DNA of 64,000 nucleotides from Bacteroidota bacterium (GTDB lineage Bacteria; Bacteroidota; Bacteroidia; AKYH767-A; JAHEYN01): NCBI GenBank assembly GCA_023251555.1, contig JAHEYN010000013.1, positions 33,300 to 97,299 of the forward strand, read 5' to 3'. Shown piece by piece: positions 1 to 7,670 of this stretch (position 1 is its first letter; each line of letters starts with the position of its first letter). The notes under the pieces were generated by a model. It saw only the letters and a program-made list of their open reading frames with translations, ran no database searches and was not told where the DNA came from. The position numbers and the translations under genes were made by a program.

Positions 1-1
1 C

Positions 2-406
2 ACAGTGCCTTCCGCCTGGGACGCTAACAATCTCAAAGTGGTTGCCGTAGTTCAGAAATATAACAGCGATATCACCAAGCGCCCCGTTATGAACTCCGTG
101 GAACAGAACGTAAATATTTCCGCGGGGATGGGACAATCTCCTGTGGCCGCCGTCCTGAACGGGGTTTACCCCAATCCTTTCAGCACTACAGCCGGGCTCT
201 TGTTTACGCTCAGGAATCCTGCATCCGTGCAGATTAGAATATACAATGTGCTTGGAGAGATGGTTTATGCCGATGACAGGGGCTCCTTAAGTGCGGGACA
301 ACACCAGGTGGTGATTGATGCATCCTCCCTGCCGGCAGGCATTTACCAGCTGAACATGGTGGCAAACGGGAATTCTCTTACTAAGAAGATTACGATCGAA
401 AAGTAA
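2..406 (+). CDS. C-terminal part of a secreted protein with T9SS type A sorting domain, probably Omp28-related (5' partial)
   Basis: The reading frame is open from the left edge, so the true start lies outside the window; the GTG used by the ORF track is not a credible start. The first 35 or so residues (AWDANNLKVVAVVQKY) resemble the end of Omp28-related outer membrane proteins, and another Omp28-type gene lies 2.3 kb downstream. The last 85 residues form a typical T9SS sorting domain: GVYPNPF, then IRIYNVLGEMVY, LPAGIYQL and a final KKITIEK. The product is therefore expected to cross the outer membrane through the T9SS and lose this tail. A strong hairpin terminator follows the stop codon. 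The sorting domain is certain; the Omp28 assignment is an inference from a short segment. Confidence 0.8.
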   Translation, partial: TVPSAWDANNLKVVAVVQKYNSDITKRPVMNSVEQNVNISAGMGQSPVAAVLNGVYPNPFSTTAGLLFTLRNPASVQIRIYNVLGEMVYADDRGSLSAGQHQVVIDASSLPAGIYQLNMVANGNSLTKKITIEK

Positions 407-422
407 TTTTTTACTGAACCGG

Positions 423-466
423 AAAAACAGCAGCCTGTTGCAGCATTTGCAGAGGCTGCTGTTTTT
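423..466 (+). terminator. Intrinsic terminator after the first gene
   Basis: A perfect 14-bp stem (AAAAACAGCAGCCT pairing with AGGCTGCTGTTTTT) has a 16-nt loop and carries its own T-run. It starts 17 bp after the stop codon. The next ATG is only 4 bp after the T-run, so the thioredoxin gene needs read-through or a promoter inside the preceding gene. Confidence 0.85.
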
Positions 467-469
467 GTA

Positions 470-1021
470 ATGTATAACAAAAAAATAATGAAGCTATTTT
501 TAACTTCCCTTCTTCTGGCCGGACTTTGCTTTAATACCCGAGCACAGGATTCAACGGCCGCTGCCAAAGCAAGAAGCCTTCCTGCCGTTGATGTAAAAAC
601 TACGGACGGGGCTTCTGTCACTACCACCTCTTTCTCCAACCAGGGAAAACCCATCGTTATTTGTTTTTGGGCCACATGGTGTAAACCCTGCGTGGAGGAG
701 CTGAATACAATCAGTGAATTATATGACGACTGGAAGAAAGAAACAGGAGTAAAAATAATTGCCGTCTCTGTTGATGATGCCAAAACAATGAACCGTGTCG
801 GGCCTTTCGTAAACGGACGCAATTGGGATTACGAGGTCTATATTGATCCCAACGGGGATTTCCGCCGTGCAATGAATGTGAATATGCCTCCCCATACATT
901 TCTGCTGAACGGGAAAGGGGAAATTATCTGGCAACATGTTTCCTATACCCCCGGGGATGAGCAAAAACTGTATGAAGCCGTGAAGATGGCTGCCGGGGGA
1001 AAAGAAAAAATTAAAGAATAA
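470..1021 (+). CDS. TlpA-family thioredoxin-like protein, exported
   Basis: This is a thiol-disulfide oxidoreductase of the TlpA/ResA type, expected to act in the periplasm. A signal peptide is visible (LFLTSLLLAGLCFNTRAQ). The thioredoxin active site CFWATWCKPCVEEL lies near residue 70, and the conserved cis-proline region (NMPPHTFLLNGKGEI) near residue 145. The length of 183 aa is normal for the family. The start could also be the ATG at 488 (MKLFLTSL), which gives a more standard signal peptide; position 470 lies directly against the upstream terminator. The gene sits 12 bp before the DUF6029 gene and near two Omp28-type genes. This suggests redox care of exported cysteine-containing proteins; the substrate is unknown. 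Confidence 0.9.
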   Translation: MYNKKIMKLFLTSLLLAGLCFNTRAQDSTAAAKARSLPAVDVKTTDGASVTTTSFSNQGKPIVICFWATWCKPCVEELNTISELYDDWKKETGVKIIAVSVDDAKTMNRVGPFVNGRNWDYEVYIDPNGDFRRAMNVNMPPHTFLLNGKGEIIWQHVSYTPGDEQKLYEAVKMAAGGKEKIKE

Positions 1022-1033
1022 TATCTTTCTTCA

Positions 1034-2677
1034 ATGTTTCCGGAAAAATTTATCCATGCGGCTGCTTTGTGTGCGATGCCGGTTCTTCTCTGTGCCCAGG
1101 GAGGAGGAGAAATACACGGGAACTTCCAGCTCGATGCCCAGTACTACAACCCTGACTCTTCCATAGGTGCCGCCGCCGTTCCGGAAAAGATGCTGATGAA
1201 TGGGTTTTCCAACCTGGTGTATACCAATAATGATTTCTCCGCCGGCCTCAGGTACGAAAGTTACCTGAATGCCCTCCAGGGATATGACTCAAGATACCAG
1301 GGCAGCGGCATCCCTTACCGTTATGCTTCCTACAATCATGAAGAATTCGGAATCACAGTGGGAAATTTCTATGAGCAGTTTGGCAGCGGGCTTATTTTCA
1401 GGAGCTATGAGGAGCGTGCACTCGGAATGGATAATGCAATAGATGGCATCAGGCTTAAATATTTGCCCGTGAAAGGAATATCCGTGAAAGGGATATGGGG
1501 AAAGCAGCGATCGTTTTTTACCACAGGGCCAGGCATAGTGAGAGGCGCTGATGCCGAAGTGAATCTGAATGAGCTATTTGGCGGCCTCGCAGAAAAAAAA
1601 ATCAGGATTATATTCGGCGGAAGCGCGGTCAGCAAGTTCCAGAAAGACCAGGACCCTGTTTATAAACTCCCGGAAAATGTAGCCGCCTTTGCCGGCCGGC
1701 TGAATATCACCAGAAAAAATTTATTTGTAAACAGCGAATATGCTTATAAGATTAATGACCCATCCCTTATCAACAATTATATTTATAAACCCGGAGAAGC
1801 CCTGCTCGTTAATACCGGATATTCCCGCAAGGGAATGGGCATCACCCTTTCCGCCAAGCGTATTGACAATATGAGTTTCCGGTCCGACCGCACCGCCACC
1901 GGGAACAACCTTATGCTTAACTTTCTCCCCGCCCTCACCAGGCAACATACCTATCTTCTTGCCGCTTTTTATCCTTATGCCACCCAGCCTAACGGCGAGT
2001 TCGGCTTACAGGGAGAGTTTATTTATACCTTTCAGAAGGAATCAGCACTTGGCGGAAAATACGGGACTTCCCTTTCGCTTAATTATTCGAGAGCCAATGC
2101 TATTGAGAAAAACAGGGTGAATGACACCACTTCCCTTTATCAGGAAGGCACACTGGGGTATCAATCCCCGTTTTTTGCAATTGGGAGAGAAAAATACTTC
2201 GAGGATTTTAATATTGAGGTCATAAAAAAGCTATCTTCTGCAACAAAGGTGTCGGTAACATATCTCTATATTGTTTACAACAAAGGTATAGTGCAGGGTC
2301 TTCCGGGTTATGGAACCGTGTATGCACATACCGGCATCCTTGAGCTAACGCATAAACTCCGGAACAATCATACCCTCCGCAGCGAGTTGCAGCATCTCTA
2401 CACCATGCAGGACCAGCATAGCTGGGCAATGGGGCTTATGGAATACACCGTTTCCCCTCACTGGTTCATAGCGGCAATAGACCAGTATAATTACGCCAAC
2501 CCCGATGCCGGCAAACGCATTCATTATTACACACTGTGCGGCGGATATATTAAAGGCACCATGCGCTTTGCCATTACCTATGGCAAACAGCGCCAGGGGA
2601 TTTTTTGCGTGGGAGGTGTGTGCCGTACCGTTCCCGCAACCAATGGCGTCAGCATTTCTGTAACCAGCAGCTTCTGA
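1034..2677 (+). CDS. DUF6029-family putative outer membrane beta-barrel protein
   Basis: The 547-aa protein has a signal peptide (MFPEKFIHAAALCAMPVLLCAQ) followed by a chain of alternating amphipathic strands rich in Tyr, Phe and Gly, as in outer membrane barrels. It resembles the DUF6029 family of Bacteroidota, for instance in GNFYEQFGSGLIFRSYEER near residue 115. No biochemical role is established for that family. It lies between a TlpA-like protein and an Omp28-type lipoprotein with only 2 bp before the next start, so the three are probably one transcription unit. No T9SS tail is visible. The family call rests on recognition of the pattern, not on a search. Confidence 0.8.
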   Translation: MFPEKFIHAAALCAMPVLLCAQGGGEIHGNFQLDAQYYNPDSSIGAAAVPEKMLMNGFSNLVYTNNDFSAGLRYESYLNALQGYDSRYQGSGIPYRYASYNHEEFGITVGNFYEQFGSGLIFRSYEERALGMDNAIDGIRLKYLPVKGISVKGIWGKQRSFFTTGPGIVRGADAEVNLNELFGGLAEKKIRIIFGGSAVSKFQKDQDPVYKLPENVAAFAGRLNITRKNLFVNSEYAYKINDPSLINNYIYKPGEALLVNTGYSRKGMGITLSAKRIDNMSFRSDRTATGNNLMLNFLPALTRQHTYLLAAFYPYATQPNGEFGLQGEFIYTFQKESALGGKYGTSLSLNYSRANAIEKNRVNDTTSLYQEGTLGYQSPFFAIGREKYFEDFNIEVIKKLSSATKVSVTYLYIVYNKGIVQGLPGYGTVYAHTGILELTHKLRNNHTLRSELQHLYTMQDQHSWAMGLMEYTVSPHWFIAAIDQYNYANPDAGKRIHYYTLCGGYIKGTMRFAITYGKQRQGIFCVGGVCRTVPATNGVSISVTSSF

Positions 2678-2679
2678 AA

Positions 2680-3546
2680 ATGAAAACAAAGCTTCCTGCC
2701 ATCATAAGAATATATTTCATGCTTATTCCTGCCGCTTTCCTGTCTCTGGCAGGATGTGATAAAACAGAGCCTCCGTACAAGGAAAATAATCCAACCGGCA
2801 CACCTTCCGGCAGCCTGCGTAAAATATTGCTCGAAGATTATACCGGTCATAAATGCGGCAACTGCCCGCGTGCCGGCGCGAAGGCGCAATCCCTTAAAAA
2901 CACATACGGGGAACAACTGGTTGTTATTTCTGTTCATGCCGGCGGTTATGCCAACCCCACCCCTTCCGGAACCACTATGGAATATGATTTCAGGACACAG
3001 CCGGGAACTGACCTCGATGTTTTTTTCGATATATCATTGAGTGCGGGCAATCCCAACGGGATGATTAACCGCATAGGCTACCCCTTTTCCCATATTAAAA
3101 GCGATGCGGCATGGAGCAGCGTGGTGGACAGCCTTGCCGCAATTCCTGCGTCTGCAGAAATTGCCCTTTTCAATACCAATGCAGGAGGCACTTACAATAT
3201 TTCGGCAAAGGCAAAATTCCTGCAGGCCTTTTCCGGAACATATAAGTTGGCATTGTATGTTACCGAAGACAGTATTGTCAAGCCACAGGTTGACTACTCA
3301 TTACTTCCCTCAAATGACACTATCTATAATTACCTCCACCGTCACGTGCTGAGAGATGCTGTAAACGGGACATGGGGAGACACTATTGCCACCGGCAGTA
3401 TTACCCCCGGCGTGGAATACAGCAAAAACTATGTTTATACCCCCGCTCTTTTATGGAACACCGCACATTGTGCTTTTGTGGCATTTGTGTATGATGCCGC
3501 TACTTATGAAGTCCTGCAGGCAGAAGAGCAGAGACTGGCGCAATAG
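2680..3546 (+). CDS. Omp28-related outer membrane lipoprotein
   Basis: The ORF track starts at 2605 inside the previous gene; the true start is the ATG at 2680. It gives a lipoprotein signal ending in LSLAGC, with Cys as the acylated residue. The motif EDYTGHKCGNCPRAG around residue 53 is the thioredoxin-like CxxC region typical of Omp28-related proteins, and TLVVISVHAG-like strands follow. The length of 288 aa fits the family. There is no T9SS sorting domain, unlike the first gene of the window, so two variants of the same family flank the TlpA and DUF6029 genes. A role in envelope thiol chemistry is plausible but inferred from the CxxC motif and the neighbours. Confidence 0.88.
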   Translation: MKTKLPAIIRIYFMLIPAAFLSLAGCDKTEPPYKENNPTGTPSGSLRKILLEDYTGHKCGNCPRAGAKAQSLKNTYGEQLVVISVHAGGYANPTPSGTTMEYDFRTQPGTDLDVFFDISLSAGNPNGMINRIGYPFSHIKSDAAWSSVVDSLAAIPASAEIALFNTNAGGTYNISAKAKFLQAFSGTYKLALYVTEDSIVKPQVDYSLLPSNDTIYNYLHRHVLRDAVNGTWGDTIATGSITPGVEYSKNYVYTPALLWNTAHCAFVAFVYDAATYEVLQAEEQRLAQ

Positions 3547-3564
3547 TATTTTTTTCAGCGCAGG

Positions 3565-4104
3565 ATGAAAATCCCCGGTACCCATATACAGCAATGCGCT
3601 TCCGGAGACCTTGATCTCCTGCAAGCCATCAGCCGGGAAACTTTTTACGAAACATTTGCGGGCATGAATACTCCCGCAAACATGAAATCATACGTGGCGC
3701 AGGCATTCGGGACAACACAGTTGATCAGGGAACTGGCTGATCGTAATTCCGGATTTTATTTCATAAAGACGGAGGGAGGAGAAGCAGCGGGTTATATGAA
3801 ACTTAACTTCCATGAAGCCCAGACGGAAATCAGGGATCCGCATTCAATGGAGGTGGAGCGGATTTATGTCAGGAAAAAATACCAGGGGAAAGGATTAGGG
3901 CATAAACTTCTTGAATATGCCTTCCTGATTGCGCGGGAAAGAGACATGGCTTACCTCTGGCTCGGGGTGTGGGAGCATAATACCACGGCCATTGCGTTTT
4001 ACGAAAACCACGGCTTCATAAAATCCGGGACACACGCTTTCAGGCTGGGAAATGAAGACCAGACAGATATCATGATGAAATTGGAAATCAGAAACAGGGA
4101 GTAA
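3565..4104 (+). CDS. GNAT-family N-acetyltransferase
   Basis: This is a cytoplasmic acetyl-CoA-dependent N-acetyltransferase of about 179 aa. The acetyl-CoA binding segment is clear: [20 protein letters not shown] near residue 95, followed by [23 protein letters not shown]. The substrate cannot be read from the sequence. The last codons coincide with the point where an integrase fragment starts in another frame ([11 protein letters not shown]), so the C-terminal LEIRNRE may have been created or altered by the deletion that brought the fragment here. The upstream neighbour ends 18 bp before this start. Confidence 0.92.
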   Translation: MKIPGTHIQQCASGDLDLLQAISRETFYETFAGMNTPANMKSYVAQAFGTTQLIRELADRNSGFYFIKTEGGEAAGYMKLNFHEAQTEIRDPHSMEVERIYVRKKYQGKGLGHKLLEYAFLIARERDMAYLWLGVWEHNTTAIAFYENHGFIKSGTHAFRLGNEDQTDIMMKLEIRNRE

Positions 4105-4282
4105 AAAAAGATGTTACTCTTCACCTCCTTCGCCATAGTTTTGCCACCCATTTGCTTGAGGCAGGTACTGATATCCGGTACATACAGGAATTGCTGGGCC
4201 ACAACAGCCCCCAAACGACCATGATCTACACACATGTCAGCAGCAAAAAAAAAGTGAAATAATAAGCCCTTTTGACGACTAG
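4092..4282 (+). pseudogene. 3' remnant of an integron-type tyrosine recombinase
   Basis: Translation in the frame of position 4092 gives [20 protein letters not shown], then [20 protein letters not shown] and [12 protein letters not shown]. This is the C-terminal catalytic region of a tyrosine recombinase, with the Arg and His of the RHSFATH box, the LLGH box and the catalytic Tyr in IYTH. A run of nine A at 4245-4253 then breaks the frame. Reading on after a one-base shift gives SEIISPFDD and a stop at 4280-4282, the expected tail of IntI-like and related integrases. The N-terminal part is missing; homology begins within the last codons of the GNAT gene. It points in the same direction as the downstream cassettes, as in inverse integrons of Treponema. 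An ordinary XerC-like phage integrase is the alternative. Confidence 0.85.
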
Positions 4283-4285
4283 TAA

Positions 4286-4293
4286 TACATTTG
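4286..4293 (+). promoter_or_regulatory. Possible -7 box (TACATTTG) of a cassette promoter
   Basis: TACATTTG matches the Bacteroidota TAnnTTTG box exactly and begins 4 bp after the integrase reading frame ends, about 140 bp upstream of the first cassette gene. No good -33 TTTG is seen at the usual distance, so the call is tentative. Its position is where a cassette promoter would be expected if the integrase and cassettes have the same orientation. Confidence 0.35.
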
Positions 4294-4398
4294 CTATAAA
4301 ATTAACACGCAACTTCAAACACATAGCAGTTGCGAGTTTTACTACCGGAATGGGGGGATTGTCGCAACAGGAAGATGAAAAGGTTCGGGTATAAACAA

Positions 4399-4405
4399 GT
4401 TAGCG
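4399..4405 (+). other. attI-like core site (GTTAGCG) at the start of cassette 1
   Basis: GTTAGCG fits the integron core consensus GTTRRRY in six of seven positions. The cassette would begin at the TT after the first G. The sequence reading in from this point (GTTAGCGGTT) is exactly complementary to AACCGCTAAC found just after the first cassette gene, as required if both ends belonged to one circular cassette. Confidence 0.55.
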
Positions 4406-4432
4406 GTTATTTTACAGCGACATCGTATAAGT

Positions 4433-5281
4433 ATGGAACAGACCCCAAAAATAGAACCAGATAATACAGCAGTAAGGACAGCTCTATGGAGAGCGTTGCA
4501 CGTTTTGACAGACGACAAACCTTACATCATTGAAGACAAAATTGGATATGACCTAATCAAACCCGAAAAGGATTGGCAAGAACGTCCTGATATGAAATAT
4601 ACAAAACGGCTACGTGCTTCCATTGTTGCTCGTGCCCGTTTTGTTGAAGATATTGTCAAAGAACAAATTGCAAAAGATGTAAGACAATATGTTTTACTTG
4701 GTGCAGGACTTGACAGTTTCGCTCAACGAAATACAGAAAGCAGTTTACAGGTTGATATTTATGAAATTGACCAGCCCAACACATTGGCTTGGAAAGAACA
4801 AAAGCTCATTGAAAACGGCTACAAAACCCACGACAACCTTCATTTTGTTCCCGTTGACTTTGAAACTTCATCTTGGTGGACAGAACTACTAAACAAAGGT
4901 TTTGACATTCACAAAAAAGCAGTCGTTTCCTGCACAGGTGTTACGCTTTATCTTACCAAAGACGCAATTATAGACACACTGCAAAAAATGACTTCACTTG
5001 CATCAGGTTCAACTATTGCAATAGCGTTTTATTTGCCATTGGAACAACTTGACGAAGAAGACAAACCTTTAATGGAAATGTCAATAAAAGGAGCAGCCGC
5101 TTCGGGGACACCTTTTATTAGTTTTTATCCCGTTGACGAAATTGTAAAACTTGCGGAAGAAATAGGTTTGAAAGAAATCCAAACTGTTTCAACAAAAGAT
5201 ATGACAGAAAAATACTTTAAAGACAGAACAGACCAACTTGTTCCTGCGAGCGGAGAATTTTTCTTGGTTGCGAGAACATAA
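4433..5281 (+). CDS. Class I SAM-dependent methyltransferase, LCM/TIGR00027-like (cassette 1)
   Basis: The 282-aa protein resembles the leucine carboxyl methyltransferase-like family found in many bacteria. Visible signs are VRTALWRALHVLTDDKPYII at the N-terminus, RASIVARARFVEDIV, and the SAM-binding loop YVLLGAGLDSFAQR near residue 87. An acidic residue after a strand (VDIYEIDQP) and VVSCTGVTLYLTKDAI follow. It transfers methyl groups from SAM; the substrate is unknown. The gene is visibly AT-richer than the chromosomal genes on either side. It is flanked on the left by an attI-like core and on the right by an R''-like core, so it is best read as a captured gene cassette. Confidence 0.88.
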   Translation: MEQTPKIEPDNTAVRTALWRALHVLTDDKPYIIEDKIGYDLIKPEKDWQERPDMKYTKRLRASIVARARFVEDIVKEQIAKDVRQYVLLGAGLDSFAQRNTESSLQVDIYEIDQPNTLAWKEQKLIENGYKTHDNLHFVPVDFETSSWWTELLNKGFDIHKKAVVSCTGVTLYLTKDAIIDTLQKMTSLASGSTIAIAFYLPLEQLDEEDKPLMEMSIKGAAASGTPFISFYPVDEIVKLAEEIGLKEIQTVSTKDMTEKYFKDRTDQLVPASGEFFLVART

Positions 5282-5286
5282 AAAAC

Positions 5287-5429
5287 AACCGCTAACATCG
5301 GCTTGGCGAAAATGGCGGGGACATTGCGTTATCAAAGTTTCTGCTTTCTATTATCTTTGGTGCGGTGGGACAAGTCGTAGCAATTAACACAGCAAATAAA
5401 AAACAGGCGCAAATTCCCACTCGTTATGC
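5287..5429 (+). other. Atypical attC-like site after cassette 1
   Basis: AACCGCTAAC (5287-5296) acts as the R'' end and GTTATGC (5423-5429) as the R' end, about 140 bp apart. The R'' end is complementary to the 5' end of its own cassette at 4399, and the R' end matches the start of cassette 2, which is how attC sites behave in an array. However, the inner arms, such as GGCTTGGCG near 5300, have no clear partner near the R' end. This site would fold poorly and may be decayed or recombined. Confidence 0.45.
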
Positions 5430-5451
5430 CCAATGCTAAAAGACAGATAAT

Positions 5452-6171
5452 ATGAATTTTAAACCGACATTTTTTATACTGACAATCTTAACCTTGTTCA
5501 GTCTGACAAGCTGCGGACAGACACAGGTTGTAATTCCAAAAGAATTTGTTGAAACAATTCCTCCAAAAACTGGAAGTAGCGAATGGTATCCTTTGAATTA
5601 TTCGCAAAATGAGTTTAGTGTGAGAATTATTGACGGAAAACTTGAAATTAAAAAAGTAGATGAAATTAATGAATGTGAACTAAATATTTCAAACGGAAAA
5701 CTTGTTGGTATTAATAGAGGTGAATGGGGCGGAACATTAACTTTTGAACCGACTGACACAACAAAAAACAGCATTGAAATTAAACGTGGAAATATAAAAT
5801 TCATTTTCACCTTTAAGGACAAAATTTACTTTATCGAAGGACTTGCACATTTATCAATGAGCAGTGGAGCATTGTACGAATTGGACAATACTAACGGCAA
5901 TTTTTCCTATAAAAAACTCCTTGAATTTGATGATGCACCAGAAGCTTTTACAATTTATCAAGACAAGTTTCTGATTGCAACTCACGAAAGGTTTTATGTA
6001 GTCAAAGATTTTAAAAAGGAGCTTATTCTACAAGACACTTTTTGGAGTAGTTTATACCCAAATTCAATTGCAGTGCTTGACGACAAAAATGTATTTATTG
6101 GAATGAGAAGCGGTATTGTAAAACTTGACTTGACTACAAAGACTTTAAAATTCTACAAGAATGACAAATAG
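5452..6171 (+). CDS. Hypothetical lipoprotein (cassette 2)
   Basis: The 239-aa product has a clear lipoprotein signal, with a hydrophobic stretch ending in LFSLTSCGQ and Cys as the first mature residue. The rest shows short beta strands (KLEIKKVDEI, KNSIEIKRGNIKFIFTFKDK, GMRSGIVKLDLTTKTLKFY) that could form a small beta-propeller, but no family is recognised. It is AT-rich, unlike the surrounding chromosome. It lies between two attC-like sites, with the cassette-start sequence GTTATGCCCAATGC 22 bp upstream of its ATG. Lipoproteins of unknown function are common cargo in Bacteroidota cassettes. No function is proposed. Confidence 0.82.
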   Translation: MNFKPTFFILTILTLFSLTSCGQTQVVIPKEFVETIPPKTGSSEWYPLNYSQNEFSVRIIDGKLEIKKVDEINECELNISNGKLVGINRGEWGGTLTFEPTDTTKNSIEIKRGNIKFIFTFKDKIYFIEGLAHLSMSSGALYELDNTNGNFSYKKLLEFDDAPEAFTIYQDKFLIATHERFYVVKDFKKELILQDTFWSSLYPNSIAVLDDKNVFIGMRSGIVKLDLTTKTLKFYKNDK

Positions 6172-6178
6172 AAGCACA

Positions 6179-6314
6179 GGGCATAACAGCACCTTGCCAA
6201 AAGCGGGGCGTTCGTGGTGGCAGAAACTTCTCAGCTCCGAATAAACTTTGATCGTAGCTTGACAGATGGTACTCCGAAAGCCCCGCCTTCGGCAAGCTGC
6301 AAAACGTTATGCCC
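6179..6314 (+). other. attC-like recombination site between cassettes 2 and 3
   Basis: The outer arms GGGCATAAC (6179-6187) and GTTATGCCC (6306-6314) are perfect inverted repeats. The inner arms CTTGCCAAAAGCGGGGC (6193-6209) and GCCCCGCCTTCGGCAAG (6280-6296) match at 15 of 17 positions when one is reversed and complemented. The two arm pairs have unequal spacers, the middle is about 70 nt, and the whole is about 136 bp. This is the architecture of integron attC sites (R'', L'', L', R'). The core GTTATGC fits GTTRRRY in six of seven positions. The site begins 8 bp after the lipoprotein stop codon. Confidence 0.8.
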
Positions 6315-6335
6315 AATGCTAAAAAACGACAGACA

Positions 6336-7535
6336 ATGAAACGACTTCTACTAATTTTAAGTTTTGTTGGGTTTTACAACTTGACATTTTCACAGTGGAC
6401 AACTCTCACTTCGGGGACAAGTGAGTGGCTTCGTGGCGTGTGGTTCACAAGTGCAGACACAGGTTACACGGTTGGTTACAACGGGACAATTCTTAAAACG
6501 ACAGACGGTAACTCTTGGACACCGCAGACATCTGGCACGACAAATAATTTAATGTCCGTTTTCTTCGTGACAAGTAATATTGGTTTCGTTTGCGGGACAA
6601 ATGGGACAATCTTAAAAACAATAAACGCGGGTGCAAACTGGACTGCTTTGTCAAGCGGGACTGGAGCAATTCTTCACGAAGTATTTTTTCTTGACCAAAA
6701 CAATGGATATATCGCAGGTGAAGTAGGAACTTGTTTGAAAACAACAGACGGTGGCACGACCTGGACATCTTTGAATTTAAGTACAGGCAATGGAAAAGTG
6801 TCTTTGTTTTTCAATAATGTAAATACTGGTTATGTTGTAGGTGCTGGTTTCACGGACGCAATAATGAAAACAACAAATGCAGGAACAACTTGGTCAAATA
6901 TTTACAATAACTCCGCAGAAGAATTTGCATCAATCTTTTTTACCGACTTAAATAATGGATATGTTGTAAGCGATGTGACAGACAATATTCTGAAAACAAC
7001 CAATGCCGGTACAACTTGGACTTCACAACCTTCGCCAACAAGCGGTGGGCTATACTCGGTCAAGTTTCCATCGACAAATACCGGGTACATTGCTGGCGGT
7101 TATCCAAGCAATGGAGTTATTTTAAAAACAACAAATGCCGGAGCAAATTGGTCACAGCAAAATTCTAATACGACAAGTCCTCTCTTCGATGTTTTCTTTT
7201 TAAATGACAATCTTGGTTATGCGGTCGGCAGGTATGGGACAATAATCAAAACAACAAATGGCGGGACAGGCATCGAAGAATTAAGCAGTCAACTTAATAT
7301 TTCAATTTACCCCAACCCTTTTTCTGTACAGACAGTTTTGCAGACAGACAATTCTTTGCACAACGCAACTCTCACGGTGGACAATTGTTTCGGGCAGACA
7401 GTTAAAGAAATAAAAAATATCAGCGGGCAGACAGTTACTCTCTCGCGTGACAATCTCGCAACTGGACTGTATTTCGTTCGGTTGACACAAGACAACCAAG
7501 TAATCGCGACAAAAAAATTAATCATCACCGACTGA
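6336..7535 (+). CDS. T9SS-secreted beta-propeller protein with HCF136-like repeats (cassette 3)
   Basis: The ORF track starts at an ATG inside the attC core (6309), giving the artefact peptide MPNAKKRQT. The real start is the ATG at 6336, which begins a signal peptide (MKRLLLILSFVGFYNLTFSQ). Residues 20-310 hold about seven repeats containing LKTTDGGTTWTS-like motifs and GYIAG or GYVVG strands. This is the pattern of photosystem II assembly factor/BNR-type propellers. The last 75 residues are a T9SS type A sorting domain (ISIYPNPF, then ATGLYFVRLTQDNQ and KKLIITD). It is AT-rich and starts 22 bp after an attC-like site. No attC is seen after it, so the array appears cut here. Confidence 0.87.
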   Translation: MKRLLLILSFVGFYNLTFSQWTTLTSGTSEWLRGVWFTSADTGYTVGYNGTILKTTDGNSWTPQTSGTTNNLMSVFFVTSNIGFVCGTNGTILKTINAGANWTALSSGTGAILHEVFFLDQNNGYIAGEVGTCLKTTDGGTTWTSLNLSTGNGKVSLFFNNVNTGYVVGAGFTDAIMKTTNAGTTWSNIYNNSAEEFASIFFTDLNNGYVVSDVTDNILKTTNAGTTWTSQPSPTSGGLYSVKFPSTNTGYIAGGYPSNGVILKTTNAGANWSQQNSNTTSPLFDVFFLNDNLGYAVGRYGTIIKTTNGGTGIEELSSQLNISIYPNPFSVQTVLQTDNSLHNATLTVDNCFGQTVKEIKNISGQTVTLSRDNLATGLYFVRLTQDNQVIATKKLIITD

Positions 7536-7670
7536 CACAGAAGTGTACTAACCCCCTATTAACTGTACGTTTTTGTTAAAATGGTTTTGAAGTGATTCAG
7601 CCTTTTCTGTTAGCATTTTGTATATAATCACACAGATTAGGGGGCAGTGGCCCGTTGCCATGCATCGGTA

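Noticed and set aside
6309-6335. Start of the propeller gene at 6309 (MPNAKKRQT)
   Set aside because: These codons are the attC core and cassette leader. The ATG at 6336 begins a proper signal peptide.
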